Translations under genes and position numbers: made by a program
Shown here: positions 33,267 to 42,009 of the stretch, piece after piece
Layout: every line of letters starts with the position of its first letter
How positions within the stretch are numbered: the stretch's first letter is position 1
Source of the DNA: Oceanospirillum sp048265165
GTDB lineage: Bacteria > Pseudomonadota > Gammaproteobacteria > Pseudomonadales > Halomonadaceae
DNA: 64,000 nt
Direction of reading: 5' to 3'
NCBI RefSeq assembly: GCF_048265165.1
Contig: NZ_JBLXCD010000001.1
Coordinates: 620,001-684,000 of the forward strand
Notes under the pieces: generated by a model
What the model was told of the DNA's origin: nothing
Database searches by the model: none
What the model saw: the letters and a program-made list of their open reading frames with translations, nothing else

Positions 33267-34247
33267 TTACCCCTTGTACAGTTTCGGGTTGAGAACATCA
33301 CGCAGCCAGTCACCTAACAGGTTCATCACCAGTACCAGCACAACCAACACAACACCCGGAATCACGGTAATCCACCAAGCACCGGAGAAAATATACTCAA
33401 AACCGCTGGAGATCAAAGAACCCAGGGAAGGCTGAGATACCGGCATGCCGAGGCCCAGAAAGGAGAGGGACGCTTCAGAGATAATAGCGTTGGCTACCTG
33501 AACCGTAGAGATCACCAGAATCGGGCTTAGCGTATTGGGCAGAATATGACGGAACATAATGCGTATCTGCCCCAGCCCCATCACGCGGGCGGCATCAATG
33601 TACTCTTTCTTTTTCTCAGCCAACACAGACGCTCGAATGGTACGGGCATATTGCGGCCATTCGGCGATACCGATCACAAGAATCAGCATCACCATGGCCA
33701 GATCCTGATACAGCTCAGTACCAAAGCTGGCCTGAAAAATTGCCAGCACCACAATCGCCACCATCATGGTAGAAAACGACAGCTGAACATCCGCAAAGCG
33801 CATTAGGATACTGTCCACACGGCCACCACGGTAACCGGCGATCAAACCAACGATAATACCGATAGTTGCCTGCAGCAGTACCGCACAGATGCCGATGGTC
33901 AGGGAGATACGGGTGCCGTACAGAATCGTCGACCAGAGGTCACGCCCCTGGGCATCGGTACCTAGCCAGAACTGCTCCTCGCCCATCTCTTCATCCCAGC
34001 TGGGTGGCAGCTCGGAGTTCATAATGTCCATCTGAGTCGGATCGTAAGGGTCAAAGGGTGCAATGACTGGCGCAAACAGCGCCATAATCACATAACCCAT
34101 AAAAATGGTCAGACTGACCTGGGCGACACGATCTTTGATAAAGCTGTTCCAGATATGCGTATCTTTAAAGCGCTGCCAGGCCGTCGGAACAGTCTCTACT
34201 TCAGGCATTTTGCTGGCCGGTGTTTGATTTTGATTTGTCATGGTCAT
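33267..34247 (-). CDS. dppC: Dipeptide ABC transporter permease DppC
   Basis: This 326-residue inner-membrane permease has an N-terminal TM helix (VSLTIFMGYVIMALFAPV), a periplasmic loop, and the BPD_transp_1 core with the EAA-like motif AARVMGLGQIRIMFRHILPN (about 218-237) that docks on the ATPases. It pairs with DppB to form the channel. The start ATG is 6 bases after the dppB stop. Confidence 0.95.
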   Translation of the reverse strand: MTMTNQNQTPASKMPEVETVPTAWQRFKDTHIWNSFIKDRVAQVSLTIFMGYVIMALFAPVIAPFDPYDPTQMDIMNSELPPSWDEEMGEEQFWLGTDAQGRDLWSTILYGTRISLTIGICAVLLQATIGIIVGLIAGYRGGRVDSILMRFADVQLSFSTMMVAIVVLAIFQASFGTELYQDLAMVMLILVIGIAEWPQYARTIRASVLAEKKKEYIDAARVMGLGQIRIMFRHILPNTLSPILVISTVQVANAIISEASLSFLGLGMPVSQPSLGSLISSGFEYIFSGAWWITVIPGVVLVVLVLVMNLLGDWLRDVLNPKLYKG

Positions 34248-34253
34248 TCCGCC

Positions 34254-35231
34254 TTATTTCTTACCCGCCAGATTTACCGTTGGATTAACCAAACCATAAA
34301 TCAGGTCAACAATAGTGTTGGTAATCACAAAAATCGCACCCACAACAATCAGATAAGCCACAATCAGTGGAGTATCCACACGGTTAATGGCTTCCAGAAA
34401 CAAAAAACCCATACCTGGCCACTGAAAGACGGTCTCGGTCAGAATGGTGTACGCCACCATGGTGCCAATCTGAACACCACCCACGGTAATCACCGGCAGC
34501 ATGGTATTTTTCAAAGCATGCAAGAAGTAGATACGACGTGGGTTAAGCCCCTTCGCCCAGGCAAATTTCACGTATTCAGACTGCAGTACTTCCATCATCT
34601 CCGCACGGATCAGTCGGATAAACAGCGGCAGCATAATAGAAGCCAGAGAGATACACGGCAGCACCAGGTGTGCTAAGCCATCCCAGGTGAAGAAACCGGA
34701 CTCCCAGCCCCAGAACATCGACTGGGTTTCACCACGGCCAAAGGAAGGCATCCAGCCCAACTCAATGGAGAATAAGTAGATCAGGCCGATAGCTGTCAGG
34801 AAAACCGGCACCGAAATACCAATAATACTGAAGCCCATCACCGCCCTGGAAAACCAGCTCTGAGGATTAATGGCAGAGTAGACACCCAGAGGCACCGAGA
34901 GAAAAACAATAATAAGGGCTGAACCAAACACTAACTCTAATGTGGCAGGCAGCTTGCCCAGAATCACATCCAGTGCCGGTTCTTTAAAAAAGTAGGACGT
35001 ACCTAAATCACCCTGCAGCGCATTTTTTACAAAGCGGCCGTACTGTACTAAAAAGGGATCGTTCAGGCCGAGTTCATTACGCAGTTCCTGCCGTTCGGCT
35101 TCTGATACCGATTGACCGACCATCTCACGTAATGGGTCACCTAAATTATCCTGAATGGAGAAGCTGATAATACTGATGACAAACATCACCACTATCGCCT
35201 GAGCCAGTCGTTTTATAAAAAAAGCAATCAT
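34254..35231 (-). CDS. dppB: Dipeptide ABC transporter permease DppB
   Basis: This 325-residue permease starts with FFIKRLAQAIVVMFVISIISF, the conserved N-terminal helix. It has six TM helices and the EAA motif KFAWAKGLNPRRIYFLHALKN (about 221-241, conserved G at AKGL). The order dppA-B-C-D-F is standard. It is separated from dppA by 154 bases holding a stem-loop. Confidence 0.95.
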   Translation of the reverse strand: MIAFFIKRLAQAIVVMFVISIISFSIQDNLGDPLREMVGQSVSEAERQELRNELGLNDPFLVQYGRFVKNALQGDLGTSYFFKEPALDVILGKLPATLELVFGSALIIVFLSVPLGVYSAINPQSWFSRAVMGFSIIGISVPVFLTAIGLIYLFSIELGWMPSFGRGETQSMFWGWESGFFTWDGLAHLVLPCISLASIMLPLFIRLIRAEMMEVLQSEYVKFAWAKGLNPRRIYFLHALKNTMLPVITVGGVQIGTMVAYTILTETVFQWPGMGFLFLEAINRVDTPLIVAYLIVVGAIFVITNTIVDLIYGLVNPTVNLAGKK

Positions 35232-35315
35232 GGTTGTTCTGCCTTTATGACGTCGCGGGTCCGTGCGTCGTTTTATTCTTTATGTCTTGAGGGAGTATTC
35301 ACAGAGGAACACAGA

Positions 35316-35358
35316 GCCGGCCGGACATCACGGGGAAGGAGTGAGATGCCTGACCGGC
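35316..35358 (-). other. Stem-loop between dppA and dppB
   Basis: GCCGGCCGGACA and TGCCTGACCGGC are imperfect complements around a loop of about 20 bases. It lies in the 154-base gap after the binding-protein gene. Such hairpins often raise binding-protein mRNA over permease mRNA; this role is inference. Confidence 0.45.
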
Positions 35359-35385
35359 GGAACTTCGTTTTATACGAGGCGGGGA

Positions 35386-36942
35386 TTATTCTTCAATAAC
35401 CAGATCACCCAGGTAAGGGAAGTTCATTACGTTCAGAACAGGCTCAATGTTCACACCCTTACGAGCGGCCCAAGCCAGATTCTGCCAGTGCAGAGGAACA
35501 AAAGCGGCATCGTCGTACAGCATCTGTTCGATTTTCTGCATGATTTGCGCACGCTTCTTAGGACTGGTTTCAGTATTCGCCTGCACCATCAGCTTGTCAG
35601 CTTCAGGGTTGCAGTAGTTACCACTGTTGTACTGTCCTAGGCCGGAATCAGTATCAGGGCAAGCGGTCAGAAACTCGAAGAAGTTGTTGGAATCTTCGGT
35701 ATCTGCGTGCCAGCCGATCATCATCATGTCTGCAGCGCGAGCGTCGAACTCACCCCAGTACTGTGCTTTTGGCAGGGTTTTCAGATCGACTTTGATCTTG
35801 ATCTTAGCCAGCATAGACGCAACCGCCTGAGCGATTTTCTCATCGTTCACATAACGGTTGTTAGGCGCCATCATGGTAACAGTGAAGCCATCTTCATAGC
35901 CCGCTTCTTTCATCAGCTGCTTAGCTTTTTTCAGATCATAGCGAGGCTTCAGAGCATCGTTGTGACCCAGGTAACCCCAAGGGCTCATCTGCGCAGCAGG
36001 TGTTGCGAAACCACGCATGATTTTCTTCACAATACCCTGCTGGTTAATAGCATAGTTAACCGCCTGACGAACACGGGCGTCTTTAAAGGCTTCAACACGT
36101 TCCTGGTTCATCTGGAATGTGATAATACGGGTGCCGCCCATAGCCACCAGATCCACTTTATCGTTGGACTTGATGCGCTTGTGATCGGTTGGTGGTACAG
36201 GTGCGATAAAGTCAACATCACCGGACAGCAGAGCTGCAACACGGGTTGGTGCTTCTTTAATCGGTGTCAGAACGATCTTATCAACGTTGCCAGGAGACTT
36301 GGTATCCCAGTAGTTGTCATTGCGGTCGAACTCAACTTTTACACCTTGCTGGCGATAGCCAACTGTGTATGGGCCGGTACCGGATAGCTGACGGGATGCA
36401 AAAGAGTTACCGTGTTTAACCAGTTTGTCTTTTGGCTCGCCGTTCGCATCAGTACCTGAATAAAACTTGCTGTCCATAGGGAACAGGTAAGTCAGGTTAT
36501 TCAGAATCAGTGGGAAAGGTTTTTCAGTTTTCAGCTCGACGGTGTAATCGTCGATCACGTTCAATCCGGAGAAAGGAGCAAATACGCCTTTAAAGTCAGC
36601 AGATTCGCGCAGACGGTTAAAGGTGAACTCAACATCTTTAGCGGTAAAGGTATTACCGGAGTGGAACTTTACACCCTTACGCAGATGGATGCGCATGGTC
36701 AAATCATCAACACGCTCCCATTTTTCCGCCAGGCGAGGTTCAAAACCCAGCTTTTTATCCCAGCGTACTAGGGGATCGAACGTCATATGCGATAACTGAA
36801 GTGTGCCTCCGGAAAGCTGCTCGTGCGGATCAAGTGATACAGGGTCAGCATCGTATGCCATCTTCAAAGTTGCTGCATTAGCGCCAGTCATGAGCCCCAG
36901 GCTCAGAATCGCGCCAGCTAGCAGGGATACGGATTTTTTCAT
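35386..36942 (-). CDS. dppA: Dipeptide/oligopeptide ABC transporter substrate-binding protein DppA
   Basis: This 518-residue periplasmic binding protein is of family SBP_bac_5. The signal peptide MKKSVSLLAGAILSLGLM ends at GANA. The family features DADPVSLDPHEQLSG, LRKGVKFHSGNTFTAKDVEF and the long lobe-II region are present. It lacks a lipobox, so it is soluble in the periplasm. It is the first gene of the operon; its ligand is probably di- or oligopeptides given the downstream peptidases. Confidence 0.94.
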   Translation of the reverse strand: MKKSVSLLAGAILSLGLMTGANAATLKMAYDADPVSLDPHEQLSGGTLQLSHMTFDPLVRWDKKLGFEPRLAEKWERVDDLTMRIHLRKGVKFHSGNTFTAKDVEFTFNRLRESADFKGVFAPFSGLNVIDDYTVELKTEKPFPLILNNLTYLFPMDSKFYSGTDANGEPKDKLVKHGNSFASRQLSGTGPYTVGYRQQGVKVEFDRNDNYWDTKSPGNVDKIVLTPIKEAPTRVAALLSGDVDFIAPVPPTDHKRIKSNDKVDLVAMGGTRIITFQMNQERVEAFKDARVRQAVNYAINQQGIVKKIMRGFATPAAQMSPWGYLGHNDALKPRYDLKKAKQLMKEAGYEDGFTVTMMAPNNRYVNDEKIAQAVASMLAKIKIKVDLKTLPKAQYWGEFDARAADMMMIGWHADTEDSNNFFEFLTACPDTDSGLGQYNSGNYCNPEADKLMVQANTETSPKKRAQIMQKIEQMLYDDAAFVPLHWQNLAWAARKGVNIEPVLNVMNFPYLGDLVIEE

Positions 36943-37375
36943 CTTGGATTCCCGTTAGTTATTATCTTTTTTTACGATTTGGTTCAGTCGGAAAGTGCTT
37001 CTGAACACAGATGGTGTGTCATCACACACTACTGTCATCGGAAAAAAGTCTAATGGAAGGCTCAGGGTCTACCAATTTGAATAACGAAAGATGCCATACA
37101 AGATCCGTATAGCACTTTAACTTCTCCCTAAAAACGGGCATTAAAACAGCTTATATTTCTGGTTTTGCCCATTTGAAGTGCGAAAAAACTACTATTTCGC
37201 CGTTTCAGCGCCTCCGCTGAAACGTAAAAAAACACCTACATTACTTTTGGGCATACCGCTTTTCTGCTTTAAATGTCTGTTTATAGGCCGTTATCTGCTT
37301 GCCCAAAGAGTCTGGCTTGCCTAATATCCCGAGCGATTTAGTTTTTGTATCAGCCCCTAACCCTGAGAACCTATA
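36943..37375. other. Divergent intergenic region between dppA and yacL-like gene
   Basis: These 433 bases hold no gene. They contain the promoters of both sides and a perfect 10-base inverted repeat at 37201-37224. I could not recognise an operator of a known regulator. Confidence 0.5.
37201..37224. repeat. Perfect inverted repeat CGTTTCAGCG-4-CGCTGAAACG
   Basis: Ten paired bases flank a 4-base loop. The plus-strand side ends in A-runs rather than T-runs, so it is not a standard terminator. It may be a regulator site or an mRNA hairpin. Confidence 0.75.
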
Positions 37376-37789
37376 ATGGAATTTGATCTTATCCGCGACC
37401 GTGATGGTCAGTGCAGCCTTGAACTGAACGGCGAACAAACAGCACTTGAGCGCTGGTTCAATGCCAAAGAGCGCCAGTCTATCTGCGCACTGGACGACCT
37501 TCTGGAAATCATTGCGGATATAAAGCGGGGGAACAAACGGGAATATATAGGCAGCGACCCTGAGTTTCAGATCACTCTGACACCAGACGAGTGCGCAATT
37601 ATTGCGAACTGGCTGCTGTTTGATGAAAGCCTTGAGCATGAGGTGCGTGAAGGCGGTTACGACCGTACCATCCTTGAAGAGGAGGATCTTCAGGCCGATG
37701 AAGGCGACGCCAAGGCAGAATGCGGACTGGATGACTTTGCTTATCTGTTGGAAGAGTGGCGAGAGTTTCTGCGGGAAAACCAACGTTAA
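37376..37789 (+). CDS. yacL: YacL family protein (UPF0231)
   Basis: This 137-residue small acidic cytosolic protein matches the YacL/UPF0231 family over its full length: it opens with MEFDLIRDRDGQCSLELNGE, has ALERWFN and ends with a helical acidic tail (EEDLQADEGD, then LLEEWREFL). No biochemical role is known. It is a single gene between divergent dppA and a small membrane-protein gene. Confidence 0.85.
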   Translation: MEFDLIRDRDGQCSLELNGEQTALERWFNAKERQSICALDDLLEIIADIKRGNKREYIGSDPEFQITLTPDECAIIANWLLFDESLEHEVREGGYDRTILEEEDLQADEGDAKAECGLDDFAYLLEEWREFLRENQR

Positions 37790-37895
37790 CCGATACAGGT
37801 ATTACCACCACTGGGATGCAGCCGAGAAATCAATTAGGATAGTTAAAATTAGCATATATTAATTTAATCTGTTCATAAAATTATAAGGTTTCTCT

Positions 37896-38132
37896 ATGGC
37901 TACGTTACTAAACTGGCTGGACGCCCTGCCCTGGTCACTACTGATCATTGGTTCTCTTACATTAGGACTCGCCCCCTTTTTTCCGGAACCTCACCTGATA
38001 GAAAAGCTGCGCATGCTGGGTAATGGCGAACTGAAAGCGCCGCTGGACTGGTTTGATCTCTTTATGCATGGCGCACTTCCCTTTCTGCTTATCGTAAAAC
38101 TTGCTGCAACCGGGTTCCGGCAGATGGCATAA
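37896..38132 (+). CDS. Small inner-membrane protein, function unknown
   Basis: This 78-residue protein has two hydrophobic helices (around PWSLLIIGSLTLGLAPFF and FMHGALPFLLIVKLAATGF) joined by HLIEKLRMLGNGELKAPLDWFD. Close relatives in marine gammaproteobacteria are short and often labelled RND transporter, but nothing here supports transport. The start codon has AAGG about 9 bases before it. Confidence 0.72.
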   Translation: MATLLNWLDALPWSLLIIGSLTLGLAPFFPEPHLIEKLRMLGNGELKAPLDWFDLFMHGALPFLLIVKLAATGFRQMA

Positions 38133-38239
38133 ACCGCTGCTCTGACAATTACCCCACACTCTCATCTCTGCTATGCTTCTGAAATCACTGGTCTTTTCAT
38201 CCAATATTCATAACGGCCAACTGTTTTCAGGAGTATCCT

Positions 38240-38668
38240 ATGTTTACGCTACATTCCCGTCTTGAGCAGGATACTATTCCTGTTGCCGATCTCCCCCTGA
38301 GCCGTTTGGTGATGATGAATGATGCTCGTTTCCCTTGGTTTATTCTGATCCCCCGTATTGGCGGAATCACCGAGATCCACCAGCTGGACAAAGCCAACCG
38401 CCAGCAACTGATGGATGAGTCCTGTATTCTGGCAGAGGCTCTGATGAGTGCATTCCGGGGTTATAAAATGAATGTGGCTGCCCTGGGCAATATGGTACCG
38501 CAGCTGCATATGCACCATGTGGTGCGTCAGGAAGATGATGCCGCCTGGCCTGCTCCGGTCTGGGGTGTTGGCACACCGGAAGCCATGAACGAAGAAGAAG
38601 CTCAACTCCGTATTCAACAGCTGGTTCCTCTATTGGAAAAATTGATACCAGAACTTCTGCTGTCTTAA
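38240..38668 (+). CDS. HIT-family nucleotide hydrolase-like protein
   Basis: This 142-residue histidine-triad protein binds or hydrolyses nucleotide conjugates. The active-site motif is QLHMHHVVR, a variant of HxHxH common in this proteobacterial subgroup. The N-terminal strand ARFPWFILIPRIGG and the NVAALGN turn are conserved. The middle His is the likely nucleophile; the substrate is unknown. It leads a run of same-strand genes with HAD and GNAT-like products. Confidence 0.87.
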   Translation: MFTLHSRLEQDTIPVADLPLSRLVMMNDARFPWFILIPRIGGITEIHQLDKANRQQLMDESCILAEALMSAFRGYKMNVAALGNMVPQLHMHHVVRQEDDAAWPAPVWGVGTPEAMNEEEAQLRIQQLVPLLEKLIPELLLS

Positions 38669-38727
38669 TAAACATTTCAACTGGCTTAACAACAAGCTCA
38701 GAGAGCCTGGGAAAGGAGTAGCCAACC

Positions 38728-39243
38728 ATGTCGGCAAACCGTGCAACGAATAACGCCATCTTTCTGTTCGACTGGGGCGACACTCTGATGGTGGATTTCC
38801 CCGAAATGACAGGCAAAATGAAAGACTGGCCCAAGGTTCAGATGATGCCAGAGGCCGACAGAGTCTTAGCAGAATTAAGCCAAAGCGCCCGACTCTTTGT
38901 CGCAACAGGGGCTGCTGATTCGGCTGAATCCGATATCCGCGCAGCCTTTGAACGGGTGGGTTTATGTACCTATATCGAGGGTTACTTCTGCCAGAACAAC
39001 CTGGGCATCGGTAAAGGCACACCAGATTTCTACCGGGCAATTATCAAGCAGCTGGGCGTTACTCCGGATCAATGCACCATGGTGGGTGACAACTTTGATA
39101 AAGATATCGCGCCAGCACTGGAGGCTGGACTCAGGGCGGTCTGGCTAACCGGTCAGAGTGAAACCCGCGAGCACAATGCACAAACATTCGACAGGATTAA
39201 AAGACTGGATGAGCTGCTCTTACTCACCACTCAAAGCGTATAA
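38728..39243 (+). CDS. HAD-superfamily hydrolase
   Basis: This 171-residue haloacid dehalogenase-like phosphatase lacks a large cap. Motif I reads FLFDWGDTL: the nucleophile Asp is present but position +2, usually the general acid Asp, is Gly. Motif II is VATGAADS, the Lys comes from GIGKGTPDF, and motif IV is MVGDNFDKDI. The Gly may mean weak phosphatase or another chemistry. It sits 59 bases after the HIT gene and 39 before the FemAB-like gene. Confidence 0.85.
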   Translation: MSANRATNNAIFLFDWGDTLMVDFPEMTGKMKDWPKVQMMPEADRVLAELSQSARLFVATGAADSAESDIRAAFERVGLCTYIEGYFCQNNLGIGKGTPDFYRAIIKQLGVTPDQCTMVGDNFDKDIAPALEAGLRAVWLTGQSETREHNAQTFDRIKRLDELLLLTTQSV

Positions 39244-39282
39244 TCCGGCTAAGAAAAGACCATTACAGGAAAATCCAAACCG

Positions 39283-40422
39283 ATGAAGATACGTTTTATC
39301 GATCAGATCAGCCAAATCAGCGAAGCTCATTGGCAACAACTGAACAACCACGATAACAACCCCTTTATCGGCAAAGCCTTTCTGCAGGCATTAGAAACGT
39401 CAGGTGCCGCCAGCGAAAAAAGCGGCTGGAAACCTCACCACCTGATAGCGGAATCCGGTGATAACCTGATCGCCTTTATGCCGCTGTATATCAAAACCCA
39501 CTCCTATGGTGAGTATGTCTTCGACTGGTCATGGGCGGAAGCCTACCAGCGTTACGGACTGGCTTATTACCCCAAGCTTGTTACGGCCATCCCCTACACA
39601 CCCAGCCAGGGCGAGCGGCTGTTAGTAGCAGATGATGTACAAAAGTCCGACCTGCTCCCTCTGATCGCGGGTGCGCTAAAAGCGGAAGCAACACGACTGG
39701 GGGCCTCGAGCTGGCACCTGCTCTTCCCTCAGGAAGATGAACATCAACTGCTGGCTGATCAACAACTGCATGCTCGCCTTACCTGTCAGTTCCACTGGTT
39801 TAATACCGATAACTGGCAGAACTTCGACCAGTTTCTGGCGAGTTTCAGTTCAAAGAAACGCAAAAATGTTAAGCAGGAAAGGCGCAAAGTAGTGCAACAG
39901 GGGCTGACACTGGAGCGCCTTGAAGGTGCAGATATCACATCGGAACAGCTGGAGCATTTCTATCACTGCTACCAAATAACCTATCTGCAACGTGGGCAAA
40001 AGGGCTATCTGAACCGAACGTTTTTCCAGCAGCTAGTGGAAACGATGCCGGAACAGATCATGCTGGTCATCGCCCGTCATACGGCAGACACCCCTGTCGC
40101 TGCGGCTCTCTTTTTCCATGACAACACCCGTCTTTACGGACGCTACTGGGGCAGCAAAGTTGAAGCCGACAGCCTGCATTTTGAAGCCTGTTACTACCAG
40201 GGTATCGAATATTGCTTAGAAAAAGGTCTTGATCATTTTGACCCCGGCACCCAGGGAGAGCATAAAATCAGTCGCGGCTTTCGCCCTATTATCACAGCGT
40301 CACATCACTGGCTGGCGGAGCCGGAGTTTGATGCCGCGATACGGGATTTTGTGCAGGAAGAAGCCGAGCATGTCCAGCAGTACGCTGAGCAAGCTCGGGA
40401 GATGCTCCCTTTTAAAGAATAA
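39283..40422 (+). CDS. GNAT/FemAB-like acyltransferase (DUF482, COG3146)
   Basis: This 379-residue protein belongs to the predicted peptidoglycan-biosynthesis/GNAT-related family. It has NNPFIGKAFLQALE near the N-terminus, FSSKKRKNVKQERRKV in the middle and FEACYYQGIEYCLEKG with FDPGTQGEHKISRGFRP near the end. The role is not established; relatives are called peptidogalycan biosynthesis proteins by homology only. A short acidic C-terminal helix follows. It is the last gene of the HIT-HAD run. Confidence 0.85.
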   Translation: MKIRFIDQISQISEAHWQQLNNHDNNPFIGKAFLQALETSGAASEKSGWKPHHLIAESGDNLIAFMPLYIKTHSYGEYVFDWSWAEAYQRYGLAYYPKLVTAIPYTPSQGERLLVADDVQKSDLLPLIAGALKAEATRLGASSWHLLFPQEDEHQLLADQQLHARLTCQFHWFNTDNWQNFDQFLASFSSKKRKNVKQERRKVVQQGLTLERLEGADITSEQLEHFYHCYQITYLQRGQKGYLNRTFFQQLVETMPEQIMLVIARHTADTPVAAALFFHDNTRLYGRYWGSKVEADSLHFEACYYQGIEYCLEKGLDHFDPGTQGEHKISRGFRPIITASHHWLAEPEFDAAIRDFVQEEAEHVQQYAEQAREMLPFKE

Positions 40423-40906
40423 CGGTAGAGCCTTGAAGCAATTTTGGAACCTAACCGATGCCTGTTTAGAATCCCGTCACTAGAACTTGGTTTTGGTGAT
40501 CCTATCGCTGGCTTATACGACGCACCCACGGGAAAGCCCAATAAATCGATCATTCATCTGCTTTATGTATAAATATAAATAAGAAATTAGCGCAGATACT
40601 TCTTTCTGCAGATGAAATACTTAGTCATTCATTTATACTAAATTAGTTCTAAAGAACAACGGCTTGAGGCTACTAAGCCATCGTTCGAAGAAAGGCAATA
40701 CAACCCAAGTCTTTCAGCCCTCCAGGGAGTGCTTTCAGCCTTTCAGAGAATAGAAGAAGTAGCTGGTGTCTTTCTCGACTATGCGACACAGATCACCACC
40801 ATATATACGATGGCGGGCTGCCGACAGACCAATCCGCCTCTCTTAATAATGAAATATCCAGGCTAAAAACGTCATCCGTTGACAAATATTCAACAGGGAG
40901 AAAAAC
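40423..40906. other. Intergenic region before the ABC operon
   Basis: No supported gene lies in these 484 bases. An open frame at 40444-40572 (42 codons, TTG start only) reads in part LGFGDPIAGLYDAPTGKPNK, which looks protein-like and may be a remnant. A near-repeat of CTTTCAGCC occurs at about 40711 and 40732. The ABC operon promoter should be in the last 100 bases, where TTGACA is seen near 40880. Confidence 0.5.
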
Positions 40907-41923
40907 GTGAAACGATCAATAACAGGTGTGATTCTAATATTGGTTGCCGCCGGTGGCTGGATGCTATGGCAATCCCTGCAGAAGCCGGAGTTACCGGTCA
41001 GTATCGCTTCAGGTAACGGGCGAATTGAAGCGGTGCAGGTCGATGTTTCAACAAAGATAGCCGGACGGGTTGATTCTGTTTTAGTACAGGAAGGCGATCT
41101 TGTTAAGCCAGGTCAGGTAGTGGCAACCATAGACACAACCCAGTTAATGGCAGAACGACTTCGAGCTGAAGCTGAAATAGCCGGAGCAAAAAGTCAGATT
41201 GCCGCCGCCGAAGCCTCCATTGCGCAGGCTAAGGCTAAGTTGATTCTGACACAGCAGGAATTACGTCGGACACAGGAGCTGCTCAAAAAAGGTCATGCCA
41301 GCAAAGAAACCTATGATATTCGTGTCAGTGAGGTTGCCGTAGCCAAAGCCAACCTGAAGGCCTCGGAAGCGATGCTGGTTGCCCGTCAGCGCAGTGTTGA
41401 TGCAGCCCAAGCTGTTGCCCAGGGTATTCAATCCCAGATCGATGATGCCACCTTAGTTGCGCCAAGCCTGGGACGCGTCTTGTACCGCCTGGCGGAGTCA
41501 GGAGAGGTTCTCGGTAACGGCGGCAAAGTGCTAACGTTGGTTAATCTCACCGATATCTATATGGAAACCTTTCTGCCTTCCTCTCAAGCCCACCGTATTG
41601 CTATCGGTGCCGAGGCCCGGGTCAAGCTGGATATTCTGGATGTCGCCATTCCCGCTACTGTTAGTTTTGTGTCCCCTGAATCCCAATTCACCCCGAAAGA
41701 GGTTGAAACAGCCAGCGAGCGTGAAAAACTGATGTTCCGCGTTAAAGTACGTATACCGGAAGAGCTGGTCATGGCCTACATTGATCGCGTTAAAACAGGG
41801 ATACGGGGTGTCGCTTATATTCGCCTAGCACCCTTATCCGGTGAAACGCCTGCTCCATGGCCGGATTTCTTACAGAAACTACCTTCAGGGATTCATTCAG
41901 CCCCTCAGATCAACAGCCAATAA
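40907..41923 (+). CDS. HlyD-family periplasmic adaptor (YhiI-like)
   Basis: This 338-residue membrane-fusion protein has an N-terminal TM anchor (SITGVILILVAAGGWMLW), a barrel-sandwich lipoyl half (GRIEAVQVDVSTKIAGRVDSV), a coiled coil of Ala/Gln-rich helices (about 85-170), the second lipoyl half (LVAPSLGRVLYRLAESGEV), and a beta-barrel with FVSPESQFTPKEVET. It bridges the RbbA/YhhJ ABC complex and an outer-membrane channel. It is the first gene of a yhiI-rbbA-yhhJ order. Confidence 0.9.
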   Translation: MKRSITGVILILVAAGGWMLWQSLQKPELPVSIASGNGRIEAVQVDVSTKIAGRVDSVLVQEGDLVKPGQVVATIDTTQLMAERLRAEAEIAGAKSQIAAAEASIAQAKAKLILTQQELRRTQELLKKGHASKETYDIRVSEVAVAKANLKASEAMLVARQRSVDAAQAVAQGIQSQIDDATLVAPSLGRVLYRLAESGEVLGNGGKVLTLVNLTDIYMETFLPSSQAHRIAIGAEARVKLDILDVAIPATVSFVSPESQFTPKEVETASEREKLMFRVKVRIPEELVMAYIDRVKTGIRGVAYIRLAPLSGETPAPWPDFLQKLPSGIHSAPQINSQ

Positions 41924-42009
41924 AAGCCAGCCGACAACGCTTTAACGGCAACTTTGCGCGAACGGTATTTGACTGATAACCACAGAATTTATGGCTGAGG
42001 ATACGAACT

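Noticed and set aside
40305..40553. Minus-strand frame across the end of the FemAB-like gene
   Set aside because: It overlaps a confident gene on the other strand and reads as a shadow frame with no family features.
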